32,242 bases of DNA from DAOTZU01 sp034433995 (GTDB lineage: Bacteria > Chloroflexota > Anaerolineae > UBA1429): the NCBI GenBank assembly GCA_034433995.1, contig DAOTZU010000006.1, positions 1 to 32,242 of the forward strand, in the 5' to 3' direction. Below the pieces are notes generated by a model, which saw nothing but the letters and a program-made list of their open reading frames with translations, had not been told where the DNA came from and searched no databases. The position numbers and the translations under genes are program-made. Of the stretch, positions 8,895 to 16,755 are shown one piece after another. The number at the start of each line of letters is the position of its first letter. The stretch's first letter is position 1.

Positions 8895-10367
8895 TCAGCG
8901 TTTCTGGGGGATGATCAGCCGTTGACCCACCACAAGCATGTTGGGATCATCGAGCTGGTTCAGCTCGACGATGGCATCCACCGTGACGCCAAACTTGTCG
9001 GCGATGCTGCGCAAAGTGTCGTTCTTTTGCACGATATAGATGGCCGAGGTGGGCACGGGCGTGGGCGTGGGCAAAGGCCGCCGCGTGGCCGTGGGGATCG
9101 CCGTGGGCGGATTGCGCAGCACGGCGTCGGCGCGCTCCAAAACGGCCACATGGAAGCCGGCGTTGGGCCCTGCCCGCAACCCCGCCGCCTGATAGGCCTG
9201 GCGCGCCGCCTCAGCCTTGCCTTCCAACTCATAGGCCATGCCCAGCAGGGCGTAGGGCGCCCCCCAATCAGGACAAAGGGCGATGGCCTGCTGATAGGTG
9301 GCGATGGCCCGGAAAATATCGCCCTCCCTGGCCCGGATGATCCCCAGCCCACAATAGCCCAGGGGAGAATAGGGGTCCACCGCCACGGCCGCCTGGAATG
9401 CCTCCAACGCCTCTGCCCACTCACGGCGCAGCATAAAGACGATGCCGATCCCCGACCAGGTGTAGGCATCAGGGGCGATCTCTTTGGCGCGGTTAAACTC
9501 TTGGATGGCCAGGTCCGGCCGGTCGGCGTAGAGCAACGCCGTGCCCAGATAATTGTACAATGTTCGCCGGGTGATGGTCGTGGTGCCGCTGGCCCCCAGG
9601 GCCTGGCGAAATTGTGCCACAGCCACCACGGGCTGCCCCAGGGCCAGGGCCGCGAACCCCGCCGCCGTCGGCGCGGCCACCGTCGCGGCTTGGGCCGCAT
9701 CTTGGGCATCGCCGCCCTCGAAGGAGGGCGTGAAGGTATGTTGGGTGGTCATCAGCAGCATCAGGCTGCTGGGCGAAAGCTCGATCTCGGTCTCGTTGGC
9801 TCCCAGCACCGTCCACGTGCATCGGTCCGGCGTAGGTTGCCAAAGGACGATATTGGCCCGCAGCCGCTCCGCCAAACGCCGGGCCTGCTCCGCAGAGGCC
9901 AGGGGATAGACGCGGCGCAGATCCACGTGCTCTTGCAGGCCGTACTGCTGCACGATCTCTTTCAGGTTCCTCTCCAAGGCCTTGACCCCCGCCAGGGCGG
10001 CCTGGCTTTCATCGGCAGGGGCCACGAGAATGCCCACTTGATGCGAGGCGATGGGCACCAGCGCCGCGTTGGCCAACGCCTCCCGCATCTCCCGGGACCA
10101 GAGACTGCCGGCATAGGCGATGGAGCCCAAGTTAACCACCAGCGCCGCCCCCGCGATGAGGCGTATGGCCCAGCTCCGGCGGCGCAGCCACAAAAGCGCC
10201 GCCGCCACGGCACTGAAAGCCAGCACGCCATAGATGAAACCTAGGCGCGAATAGTTTGCGTAAAAAAGCGTCAGCCCCCGCAGGAGAATCCCCAGCAGAT
10301 GGAAAAAGGGGCCAAGCAGAGCGATGGTCAACAGGGCAACATCGAGTAAGCGGTTTCTGGCAGACAA
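8895..10367 (-). CDS. Membrane protein with TPR repeats and C-terminal LysM domain
   Basis: The protein has 490 residues if it starts at TTG 10367, which has GAGGAG (10374-10379) six bases upstream and lies downstream of a plausible promoter. The open frame reaches an ATG at 10487, but that lies upstream of the promoter and the extra 40 residues are not membrane-like. Three hydrophobic helices occur at about residues 8-28, 38-60 and 68-90. Next is an alpha/beta segment (HQVGILVAPADES onward), about four TPR units (about 240-420), a Pro/Thr linker, and a LysM domain over the last 45 residues (YIVQKNDTLRSIADKFGV). LysM binds GlcNAc-containing polymers such as peptidoglycan, so the C-terminal part is probably outside the membrane. 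It is the first gene of the surface operon. It may anchor or organise the two secreted repeat proteins; that is inference. Confidence 0.82.
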   Translation of the reverse strand: MSARNRLLDVALLTIALLGPFFHLLGILLRGLTLFYANYSRLGFIYGVLAFSAVAAALLWLRRRSWAIRLIAGAALVVNLGSIAYAGSLWSREMREALANAALVPIASHQVGILVAPADESQAALAGVKALERNLKEIVQQYGLQEHVDLRRVYPLASAEQARRLAERLRANIVLWQPTPDRCTWTVLGANETEIELSPSSLMLLMTTQHTFTPSFEGGDAQDAAQAATVAAPTAAGFAALALGQPVVAVAQFRQALGASGTTTITRRTLYNYLGTALLYADRPDLAIQEFNRAKEIAPDAYTWSGIGIVFMLRREWAEALEAFQAAVAVDPYSPLGYCGLGIIRAREGDIFRAIATYQQAIALCPDWGAPYALLGMAYELEGKAEAARQAYQAAGLRAGPNAGFHVAVLERADAVLRNPPTAIPTATRRPLPTPTPVPTSAIYIVQKNDTLRSIADKFGVTVDAIVELNQLDDPNMLVVGQRLIIPQKR

Positions 10368-10423
10368 GCTGATCTCCTCAGGCCATCTTCCGGCCAAGGC
10401 GATGATCCGGGCAAAGCAGGGCC

Positions 10424-10452
10424 AGTATAATCGAACCGGCGTCCTCCGTCCA
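10424..10452 (-). promoter_or_regulatory. Predicted promoter of the TPR-LysM surface operon
   Basis: On the minus strand TGGACG (10452-10447, 4 of 6) is followed after 17 bases by TATACT (10429-10424, 5 of 6). The predicted transcript start is near 10418, about 50 bases before the TTG start at 10367. It lies inside the frame extension to 10487, which argues against that upstream ATG. Confidence 0.45.
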
Positions 10453-10526
10453 GCGACAAATAGCACAGCATGGCCGGGATTGCTCATTCCCAGCTACAGA
10501 GCTGGGCCCTTCGACACCCTCCCGCG

Positions 10527-10554
10527 TTGACAGGTAGCAGAGAGGGATTATAAT
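10527..10554 (+). promoter_or_regulatory. Perfect-consensus sigma70 promoter for the nuclease-like/hpt pair
   Basis: TTGACA (10527-10532) and TATAAT (10549-10554) both match consensus exactly and are separated by 16 bases. Transcription should start near 10561, only a few bases before the ATG at 10565 and about 37 before the ATG at 10598. Strong constitutive expression is expected from sequence alone. Confidence 0.85.
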
Positions 10555-10564
10555 CATTTCAAGG

Positions 10565-11011
10565 ATGCATTCTCGGAGGAGCGCAATCGTACCTTCGATG
10601 GTTAGTGAGTCTATCCGCCCTCGCCCGATCGCCAACCCCCCGGTACCCCGAGAGGATATCGTCTTTTCCCATCCCAGCGAACAAGAATTTGCCCGCATCC
10701 TCGATTTTTACGGCATCGAATGGCGCTACGAGCCGACCACCTTTCCCCTGGAATGGGATGAGCAAGGCAACATCCTGGAGGCTTTTACGCCCGATTTTTA
10801 TCTGGTGCAACAAGACCTCTATGTGGAGCTGACCACCTTGCGCCCCAAGCTGATGCGCTTCAAGCATCGCAAGCTCCGCCAGATCAGGGAGCTTTACCCA
10901 GAGATCAACATCAAACTATGGAACCGCAAGGATTTCCTCCGCTTTCTGGAGCGTTTTGGGGTCTATGAGCGCGGCCAGGCCCTGATCGGCAAGGAGGCGG
11001 TGGAGAGCTGA
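10565..11011 (+). CDS. Small PD-(D/E)XK-like protein, hypothetical
   Basis: The protein has 148 residues from ATG 10565, or 137 from ATG 10598. Neither start has a well-placed ribosome site: GGAGGA at 10575-10580 is 17 bases before 10598, and 10565 would be almost leaderless. Visible pattern: Glu41 in a helix (SEQEFARILDFYG), a WRYEP strand, then TPDFYL (Asp77) and YVELT (Glu88-x-Thr90). This order of Glu, Pro-Asp and Glu-x-Lys/Thr matches the restriction-endonuclease-like core, with Thr in place of the usual Lys. A basic helical tail (RFKHRKLRQIREL) follows. I know no characterised close relative. It could be an inactive nuclease fold or a nucleic-acid-binding protein. The stop is one base before the hpt start (TGAGATG), so the two are almost certainly translationally coupled. 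Confidence 0.78.
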   Translation: MHSRRSAIVPSMVSESIRPRPIANPPVPREDIVFSHPSEQEFARILDFYGIEWRYEPTTFPLEWDEQGNILEAFTPDFYLVQQDLYVELTTLRPKLMRFKHRKLRQIRELYPEINIKLWNRKDFLRFLERFGVYERGQALIGKEAVES

Positions 11012-11012
11012 G

Positions 11013-11570
11013 ATGGTTTCACCCAGCCGCAACATCGCAGATGATATCGAAAAGATCATCTTTTCGGCCGAGACCCTCCAGGCGCGCATCGCCGAGCTGG
11101 GCGCCGCCATCTCCCGCGATTATGTGGATAAAGACCCCATCATGGTGGGCGTGCTCCACGGGGTGCTCTTTTTCATGGCCGACCTCCTGCGGCAGGTGAC
11201 CATCCCCGTCACAGTGGATTTCATGGCCATCTCCAGTTACGCCGCCAACCCGGCCTCGGGCACGGTGCGCATCACCAAAGACCTGGATCATGCCATCACC
11301 GGCCGCCACGTGATCTTTGTGGAGGACGTCATCGACACGGGCCTGACCCTCAACTATCTCTTGCGCACCCTGCGCACCCGCCAGCCGGCGAGCCTGGAGG
11401 TGTGCGTCCTTTTTGATCGGCCCTATCGGCGGCTGATCGATATCCCCCTGGCGTACCAAGGGTTTGTCCTGCCCGATGCCTTTGTCGTCGGCTATGGCTT
11501 GGATTTTGCCGATCACTACCGCAACCTGCCCTTCGTGGGCCTGCTCAAGCCCCACATCCACACCCCTTGA
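11013..11570 (+). CDS. hpt: Hypoxanthine phosphoribosyltransferase
   Basis: Salvages hypoxanthine and guanine to IMP and GMP using PRPP in the cytosol. The 185 residues are the usual length. The PRPP loop VIFVEDVIDTGLTL lies at residues 100-113, with the acidic pair Glu104-Asp105 and Asp108. The N-terminal VGVLHGVLFFMADL segment and the flexible-loop region around SSYAANPASG are in their expected places. The late VGYGLDFADHYRNLP block carries the purine-binding and metal residues typical of the family. It is second in a two-gene unit, starting just after the stop of the nuclease-like gene. It is convergent with glgX, with an 11-base gap and no clear terminator between them. Confidence 0.96.
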   Translation: MVSPSRNIADDIEKIIFSAETLQARIAELGAAISRDYVDKDPIMVGVLHGVLFFMADLLRQVTIPVTVDFMAISSYAANPASGTVRITKDLDHAITGRHVIFVEDVIDTGLTLNYLLRTLRTRQPASLEVCVLFDRPYRRLIDIPLAYQGFVLPDAFVVGYGLDFADHYRNLPFVGLLKPHIHTP

Positions 11571-11581
11571 GCCGGGCCGGA

Positions 11582-13681
11582 TCACTCCCCCATCAAGATA
11601 ACCACCGAGCGCGGTCCCGCCCGATACGTGGAGGTGGGCACCAAGGGCGCCTCCTCCTCCGGCTGCCAATCTTGGGGCGGCGCCAGGCTCGTATCCACCA
11701 CGCGTCTCCACCTAGGCGCGGCGGGCAGCGCGAAATCCAGCGCCTGCTGGCAGGCATTGGCGATGAGGTAAAAATCCCGGTCGCCGTTCACGCCGTGGAG
11801 CTGGAAGGCCAAGGAGTGGGAATGCTCGCTCCAATCGGGTTGCCCCAGTGTGACGCCGTGGAAGGTGACGCCATCTTGCAGGGCCTCTTCATAGTGCCGG
11901 CGGCCCAAAGAGCGGTCTGCGTTGAGGGTGGCATGGCGGCGACGCAGGGCGATCAACCCACGGGTGAAGCGGGCCAGGTCGGCGTTTTCTTGCAAGAGCT
12001 GCCAGTTGAACCAACTGATCTCGTTATCCTGGCAATAGGGGTTGTTGTTGCCCCCTTGGGAACGGGCAAACTCGTCGCCCCCCAAGAGCATGGGCGTCCC
12101 CCTGGCCATTAAGAGCAGCGCCAGCAGGTTCTTCATCTGCCGACGGCGCAACCCCAGGATCTCGGGATCCTCCGTCGGCCCCTCGACGCCGCAATTCCAG
12201 CTATAGTTTTCATCCGCGCCATCGCGGTTGTCCTCGCCGTTGGCCTCGTTGTGTTTGACATTGTACGACACCAGGTCGGCCAAGGTGAACCCATCGTGGC
12301 AGGTGATATAGTTGATGCTGCGATGCGAGGAATAGCTGGGCTTGTGGCGAAAGATGTCGAAACTCCCCAGCATGCGCCAGGCAAAATCCCGCACCATCCC
12401 CGGATCGCCACGCACAAAGCGCCGCACATCGTCGCGAAAACGCCCGTTCCATTCGGCCCAACGGTCGCCGGTGAAGGAGCCCAACTGGTACAGCCCCGCC
12501 GCGTCCCAAGCCTCGGCGATGAGCTTGGTGCCCGCCAGCACCGGGTCCGACTCGATCTGCCAGAGAATGGGCGAGCTCTTGAGGGGATTGCCCTCCTCAT
12601 CCCGCGAAAGGACCGAGGCCAGGTCGAAGCGAAAGCCATCAATGTGGAACTCTTGCACCCAATATTGCAGGCATTGGCTGATCAGCCGCCGCACGATGGA
12701 ATGGTTGCAGTTGACCGTGTTGCCCGTGCCCGAGAAGTTGTGGTAGAAGCGGCGATCGGGCTTTAACATGTAATAGGCGACGTTCTCCAGCCCACGGAAG
12801 CAGATCGTCGGCCCTGTATCATCCCCCTCGCCGGTGTGGTTGAACACCACGTCTAGGATCACCTCGATCCCCGCCCGGTGCAGGGCCTTGACCATATCGC
12901 GGAACTCGCGCACCGTCTCGCGGGCCTCGTGGCTGCAACTATAACCCAGGTGGGGCGCAAAATAGGCCAAAGGGGCATAGCCCCAATAATTCTTCAGGGG
13001 CGCGCCGGTCAAAGGGTTGACCCGCGAGACCTCTTGCTCGTCGAACTGTTGCACCGGCAAGAGCTCCACGGCGGTGATGCCCAGGCTCTGGAGATACGGG
13101 ATCTTGTCCACCAAACCCCGATACGTGCCCGGACAAGAGACCCCCGCCGAGGGATGCGCCGTCAGACTGCGCACATGGGTCTCGTAGATGATCGTCTCGT
13201 GCATCGGGCGTTGGAGGGGTGTATCTCCCTCCCAATCGTAAGCGCCCAGATCCACCACCACCGATTTGAGGGCACTGCGGGTGTTATCGCTGAATCCGTG
13301 GGCCTCTTGCCGCGACCAGTTCTCCCCGTAGGCCACGCCCTTGGCATAAGGATCGAGGAGCACCTTGCGGTCGTTGAAGCGCAAGCCCTCCTCCGGCTGG
13401 TAGGGCCCTTGCACCCGATAGGCATAGATCTGCCCATCGCCCACGCCGCGCACAAAAGCGTGCCAATAATAGTAGGTCTTGTTCTTGGGCGGCCCCAAGG
13501 GGATGACATAGCTCGGCTCGTCCTGATCGTAGCGATCGAACAGGAGCAACTGCACGGCGGTGGCATGGGCAGAAAAAACAGAGAAATTGACCCCTTCCTC
13601 CTCCACCGTCGCCCCCAGGGGATAGGGGCGACCGGGCAAAACCTCCAGCGGCCTACGACGGATACGCCGCATCTCGCCCAT
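11582..13681 (-). CDS. glgX: Glycogen debranching enzyme, GlgX type (GH13)
   Basis: Hydrolyses alpha-1,6 branch links of glycogen or limit dextrins, releasing maltooligosaccharides. The protein has 699 residues. An N-terminal CBM48-like beta domain (about 15-130; YPLGATVEEEGVNFSVFS) precedes the GH13 barrel. Conserved regions seen: DVVFNHTGEG (about 277), GFRFDLAS with nucleophile Asp353, LIAEAWDAAG with acid Glu390, and ITCHDGFTL with Asp463. A C-terminal beta domain follows. The start at 13681 has GAGGAG at 13688-13693, six bases upstream; the frame extends 12 codons further but into the promoter. It is a single gene, divergent from the diol dehydratase gene. GlgX and the archaeal TreX are close relatives, so transferase side activity is possible. 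Confidence 0.95.
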   Translation of the reverse strand: MGEMRRIRRRPLEVLPGRPYPLGATVEEEGVNFSVFSAHATAVQLLLFDRYDQDEPSYVIPLGPPKNKTYYYWHAFVRGVGDGQIYAYRVQGPYQPEEGLRFNDRKVLLDPYAKGVAYGENWSRQEAHGFSDNTRSALKSVVVDLGAYDWEGDTPLQRPMHETIIYETHVRSLTAHPSAGVSCPGTYRGLVDKIPYLQSLGITAVELLPVQQFDEQEVSRVNPLTGAPLKNYWGYAPLAYFAPHLGYSCSHEARETVREFRDMVKALHRAGIEVILDVVFNHTGEGDDTGPTICFRGLENVAYYMLKPDRRFYHNFSGTGNTVNCNHSIVRRLISQCLQYWVQEFHIDGFRFDLASVLSRDEEGNPLKSSPILWQIESDPVLAGTKLIAEAWDAAGLYQLGSFTGDRWAEWNGRFRDDVRRFVRGDPGMVRDFAWRMLGSFDIFRHKPSYSSHRSINYITCHDGFTLADLVSYNVKHNEANGEDNRDGADENYSWNCGVEGPTEDPEILGLRRRQMKNLLALLLMARGTPMLLGGDEFARSQGGNNNPYCQDNEISWFNWQLLQENADLARFTRGLIALRRRHATLNADRSLGRRHYEEALQDGVTFHGVTLGQPDWSEHSHSLAFQLHGVNGDRDFYLIANACQQALDFALPAAPRWRRVVDTSLAPPQDWQPEEEAPLVPTSTYRAGPRSVVILMGE

Positions 13682-13707
13682 CGTTCGCTCCTCAATAGGA
13701 TGAACCA

Positions 13708-13716
13708 AGTATAACA
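13708..13716 (-). promoter_or_regulatory. Predicted extended -10 promoter of glgX
   Basis: The minus strand reads TG-T-TATACT (13716-13708), an extended -10 element. The region 16-18 bases further upstream has no good -35 match. The predicted leader is about 20 bases before the ATG at 13681. Confidence 0.4.
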
Positions 13717-13747
13717 CAAAGGCCCCGTGGCAGAAAATGCCAAAGAA

Positions 13748-13775
13748 TTGACGGCTGTGGATAGAGGATTACAAT
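13748..13775 (+). promoter_or_regulatory. Predicted promoter of the diol dehydratase gene
   Basis: TTGACG (13748-13753, 5 of 6) and TACAAT (13770-13775, 5 of 6) are 16 bases apart. The start site is predicted near 13782, leaving about 37 bases of leader. That is too short for a cobalamin riboswitch. Confidence 0.7.
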
Positions 13776-13818
13776 CTTGTTGGGTAGCATTTGCATTGGA
13801 TTGGAATGAGGCAAACCC

Positions 13819-16059
13819 ATGCGGATCTCCAAGCGTTTCGCCGCCTTGGACCAGCGGCCCATCAACCGGGATTCTTTTGTCCACGAATGGCCGGAGGTGG
13901 GGCTGATCGTCTGCGATAGCCCCTACGATCCCCAGCCCAGCCTGCGCCTGGAGCAGGGCCGGGTGGTGGAGATGGATGGCGTGCCCCGGGCCGAGATGGA
14001 CATGATCGAGCGCTTTATCGCCGACCATGCCCTGGATCTGACGGTGGCCGCGGAGGCCATGGCCACTCCCTCCGAGGCCCTGGCCCGCATGTTGGTAGAT
14101 ATCAACGTGCCACGGGAGCGGCTCATTCGTCTGCTGGCCGGCTGCACGGCGGCTAAACTGGTGGAGATCATCCGCCAGATGAACGTCTTGGAGATGATGG
14201 TGGCCCTGGCCAAGATGCGGGTGCGACGCACCCCGGCCAACCAGGCCCACGTGACCAACCGCAAGGAAAACCCCGCCCTCCTGGCCGCCGACGCCGCCGA
14301 GGCGGCGCTGCGCGGTTTCGCCGAGAACGAGACCACCGTGGGCGTGGCGCGCTATGCGCCGCTGAGCGCCTTGGCCATCCTGGTGGGTTCGCAGGTGGGG
14401 CGCGGCGGGGTGCTCACCCAGTGCGCCGTGGAGGAGGGCGTCAACCTGCGCTTGGGTTTCAAAGGGCTGACGACCTACGCCGAGACCCTCTCCGTCTATG
14501 GCACCGAGGGCGCCTTTGTGGATGGCGATGACACCCCCTGGTCCAAGGCCTTCCTGGCCTCGGCCTATGCCTCGCGGGGGGTCAAGATCCGCTTCACCTC
14601 CGGCACCGGCTCCGAGGCGCTGATGGGCCACGCCCAGCGCCGTTCCATGCTCTACCTGGAGGCCCGCTGCCTCTTGGTCACCCGTGGGGCGGGAAGCCAG
14701 GGAGTGCAGAACGGCTCCATCAGTTGCGTGGCCCTGCCCGAATCCCTGCCCGGCGGCGTGCGTACCATCCTGGCCGAGAACCTCTTGGCCGCCATGCTCA
14801 ACTTGGAGGTGGCCTCCGGCAACGACGCCCTGGCCAGCCACTCCGATATCCGCAAGACGGCCAAACTGATGTGCCAATTCATCCCCGGCACCGATTTTGT
14901 GCATTCCGGCTACAGCGCCGTGCCGCGGATGGATAACCTCTTTGGCGGCGGCTGCTTTGACGCCGACGAGCTGGACGATTATCTGGTCTTGCAGCGCGAT
15001 ATGCAGATCGACGCCGGCCTGCATCCCATCCGTGAGGAGGAGGCCCTGGCGGTGCGCGAACGGGCGGCGCGGGCCATCCAGGCCGTCTATGCTGGGCTGG
15101 GCTTCCCGCCCATCACCGAGGAGGAGGTGGCCGCGGCCATCACCGCCCACGATAGCCGCGACCTGCCCGATCGCGACGCCGCCGCGGACCTGGCCGCCGC
15201 CGAACGCTTTCTGGCCGGCGAGGGCACCATGGTGGACGTGATCCGCGCCCTGGACGCGGCGGGCTACCGCGAGATCGCCGAGCGCCTGCTGGAGATGGGC
15301 CGGCAGCGCGTGCTGGGCGATTATTTGCAGCCCGCGGCCATCTTTGACCAGGATTTTCATGTGCTCAGCGGCATCAACGACCGCAACGACTATCGCGGGC
15401 CGGGCAGCGGCTATCGGTTGCAAGGGGCGCGTTGGCGGCGGGTGCAGGATATCCCTCAGGCCAAACCTCCCGCGGCCTACCTGGAGGGACAGGGCCTCCA
15501 CCCCTGCACGCGCCTGCACGCACTGGGCCCCGCCGCCAAGGGGCGAGGGCGCGAGGTGGTGGTGGCGGTGGGGCCGGCCTTTGGGCAGGCGCTGACCGAG
15601 ACCATCAACGGTCTGCCTCACGAAACGGTGTTGGAGCAGATCCTGAGCGGCATCGCCGAGGAGGGGTTGCCGGCGCGGGTGGTCAAAGTGCACCATACGG
15701 CGGATTGCGCCTTTATCGGCTACGCCGGCGCGCAGCTCAGCGGGTCGGGCGTGGCCATCGGGCTCCAATCACGGGGGACGACGGTGATCCATCGCGCGGA
15801 TCTGGCCCCGCTGAACAACCTGGAGCTGTTCCCTCAATCGCCCAACTTGACCCTGGAATCCTACCGGCAGATCGGCCGCAACGCGGCCCGCTACGCCAAG
15901 GGCGAGGCCGTGCAGCCCGTGCCGGTGCACGTGGATAACTGGGTGCGGCTGCGGCTCATCGTCAAGACCATGCTGTTGCACCGCCGCGAGCTGGAACAGG
16001 TGGACCCCAAACGCCCGCCCACGGAATTGCATTTTGATTGGGAGCCGGAGGCGCCATAG
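13819..16059 (+). CDS. pduCD: Adenosylcobalamin-dependent diol/glycerol dehydratase, alpha and beta subunits fused
   Basis: Converts 1,2-propanediol to propanal, or glycerol to 3-hydroxypropanal, by a B12 radical mechanism. Of 746 residues, about 1-555 match the large (PduC) subunit and about 578-746 the medium (PduD) subunit. Compared with the remembered Klebsiella alpha subunit, the active-site residues are present with a +1 offset: Gln142, His144, Glu171, Glu206, Glu222, Gln297, Asp336 and Ser363. The beta part keeps VGPAFG, the SGSGVAIGLQS and GTTVIH block near the B12 nucleotide loop, and YRQIGRNAARYAKGE. The linker is only about 20 residues, so the N-terminal extension of PduD that carries the microcompartment-targeting peptide is absent. 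GAGG at 13808-13811 supports the start. No small subunit, reactivase (DdrA/DdrB), shell protein or acylating aldehyde dehydrogenase is in the window. The next genes encode ferredoxin and AOR, which suggests the aldehyde is oxidised. Family certain; substrate unknown. Confidence 0.95.
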   Translation: MRISKRFAALDQRPINRDSFVHEWPEVGLIVCDSPYDPQPSLRLEQGRVVEMDGVPRAEMDMIERFIADHALDLTVAAEAMATPSEALARMLVDINVPRERLIRLLAGCTAAKLVEIIRQMNVLEMMVALAKMRVRRTPANQAHVTNRKENPALLAADAAEAALRGFAENETTVGVARYAPLSALAILVGSQVGRGGVLTQCAVEEGVNLRLGFKGLTTYAETLSVYGTEGAFVDGDDTPWSKAFLASAYASRGVKIRFTSGTGSEALMGHAQRRSMLYLEARCLLVTRGAGSQGVQNGSISCVALPESLPGGVRTILAENLLAAMLNLEVASGNDALASHSDIRKTAKLMCQFIPGTDFVHSGYSAVPRMDNLFGGGCFDADELDDYLVLQRDMQIDAGLHPIREEEALAVRERAARAIQAVYAGLGFPPITEEEVAAAITAHDSRDLPDRDAAADLAAAERFLAGEGTMVDVIRALDAAGYREIAERLLEMGRQRVLGDYLQPAAIFDQDFHVLSGINDRNDYRGPGSGYRLQGARWRRVQDIPQAKPPAAYLEGQGLHPCTRLHALGPAAKGRGREVVVAVGPAFGQALTETINGLPHETVLEQILSGIAEEGLPARVVKVHHTADCAFIGYAGAQLSGSGVAIGLQSRGTTVIHRADLAPLNNLELFPQSPNLTLESYRQIGRNAARYAKGEAVQPVPVHVDNWVRLRLIVKTMLLHRRELEQVDPKRPPTELHFDWEPEAP

Positions 16060-16147
16060 AGCCATCGGCAGCTTGACGCATCGCCGAAGCGCGGTCTGAA
16101 GCATCCACACTTGCTCGCCCCCTTTGCCAACGCCTTGAGACGATATT

Positions 16148-16175
16148 TTGACAGCAGCCACCCCTATGCTAGAAT
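16148..16175 (+). promoter_or_regulatory. Predicted promoter of the ferredoxin-AOR operon
   Basis: TTGACA (16148-16153, consensus) and TAGAAT (16170-16175, 5 of 6) are separated by 16 bases. The predicted start near 16182 leaves about 43 bases of leader to the ATG at 16225. The 165-base gap 16060-16224 holds this promoter and no recognisable gene, riboswitch or terminator. Confidence 0.75.
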
Positions 16176-16224
16176 CCACACGATTGCCATATCCAGGTTT
16201 GCCGTTCGTTTGTAAAGGATATCC

Positions 16225-16755
16225 ATGGTAGAAACGTGTGCTTGCCTCAAGGTTCAACCATCTCAGGAGACCCCCTCCCCTGCGCCAAGGGCCAAGGGGC
16301 GGGTTATCTTTGATCCGGCCTGGTGCCGCACTTGCAAGGTCTGCGAAGTGGCCTGTTCCATCCACAAGGAGGGGCAGGCCAGGCCCGCCGTGGCCCGGAT
16401 CCACATCATGTATGACGAGTTCAAGACCATCAACCCCATCTCCGGCGTTCTCTGCGCCCAATGCGCCGACGCCCCTTGCATCGAGGCCTGCCGCGTGGGG
16501 GCGATGACCCGCGATGCGCGCACCGGCGCGGTGCTCATTCTGGAAGAAAAATGCGTCGGCTGCATGCGTTGCGCCAAGGCCTGCCCCTGGCAGATCCCCC
16601 AGAAACATCCTGACCGCCGCAAGGCCATCAAGTGTGACCTGTGCTTCGACCGGCCGGAGGGCCCTCTCTGCGTAGAGATGTGCCCCCTCTCCGGCAAGGC
16701 CTTGCGCTACGATCCCGAATATTACGGGCGAGGTGAGGGCGATGTCAGAGGCTAA
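16225..16755 (+). CDS. Four-cluster [4Fe-4S] ferredoxin-type electron carrier of an aldehyde oxidoreductase
   Basis: The protein has 176 residues. Sixteen cysteines are arranged as four cluster sets: 34/37/40/44, 77/80/85/89, 110/113/116/120 and 137/140/149/153. This is the pattern of DMSO-reductase/HycB-type iron-sulfur subunits and of the AorA electron-transfer subunit that accompanies bacterial tungsten AORs. Two extra cysteines lie in a Pro-rich N-terminal leader (residues 5 and 7). There is no twin-arginine signal, so it is cytosolic. AAAGGA just before ATG 16225 is a plausible ribosome site. The 3' end overlaps the AOR gene by 14 bases, which implies coupled synthesis of the two partners. 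It would take electrons from the AOR [4Fe-4S] cluster; the final acceptor (ferredoxin, NAD or hydrogenase) is not encoded here, and no FAD subunit (AorC) is seen. Confidence 0.93.
   Translation: MVETCACLKVQPSQETPSPAPRAKGRVIFDPAWCRTCKVCEVACSIHKEGQARPAVARIHIMYDEFKTINPISGVLCAQCADAPCIEACRVGAMTRDARTGAVLILEEKCVGCMRCAKACPWQIPQKHPDRRKAIKCDLCFDRPEGPLCVEMCPLSGKALRYDPEYYGRGEGDVRG

Noticed and set aside
10547..10552. A - strand -10 box created by the palindromic ATTATAAT
   Set aside because: No -35 match exists at 16-18 bases upstream on the - strand, and a better promoter for that operon lies at 10424-10452.
13682..13818. Cobalamin riboswitch upstream of the B12-dependent dehydratase
   Set aside because: The predicted leader is only about 37 bases and no B12-box-like sequence was seen; the gap before the ferredoxin gene also lacks one.
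13162..15768. An 868-codon open frame on the - strand
   Set aside because: It lies opposite the glgX 5' end and the highly conserved diol dehydratase. The translation is low-complexity Gly/His-rich, and the - strand signals here belong to glgX.
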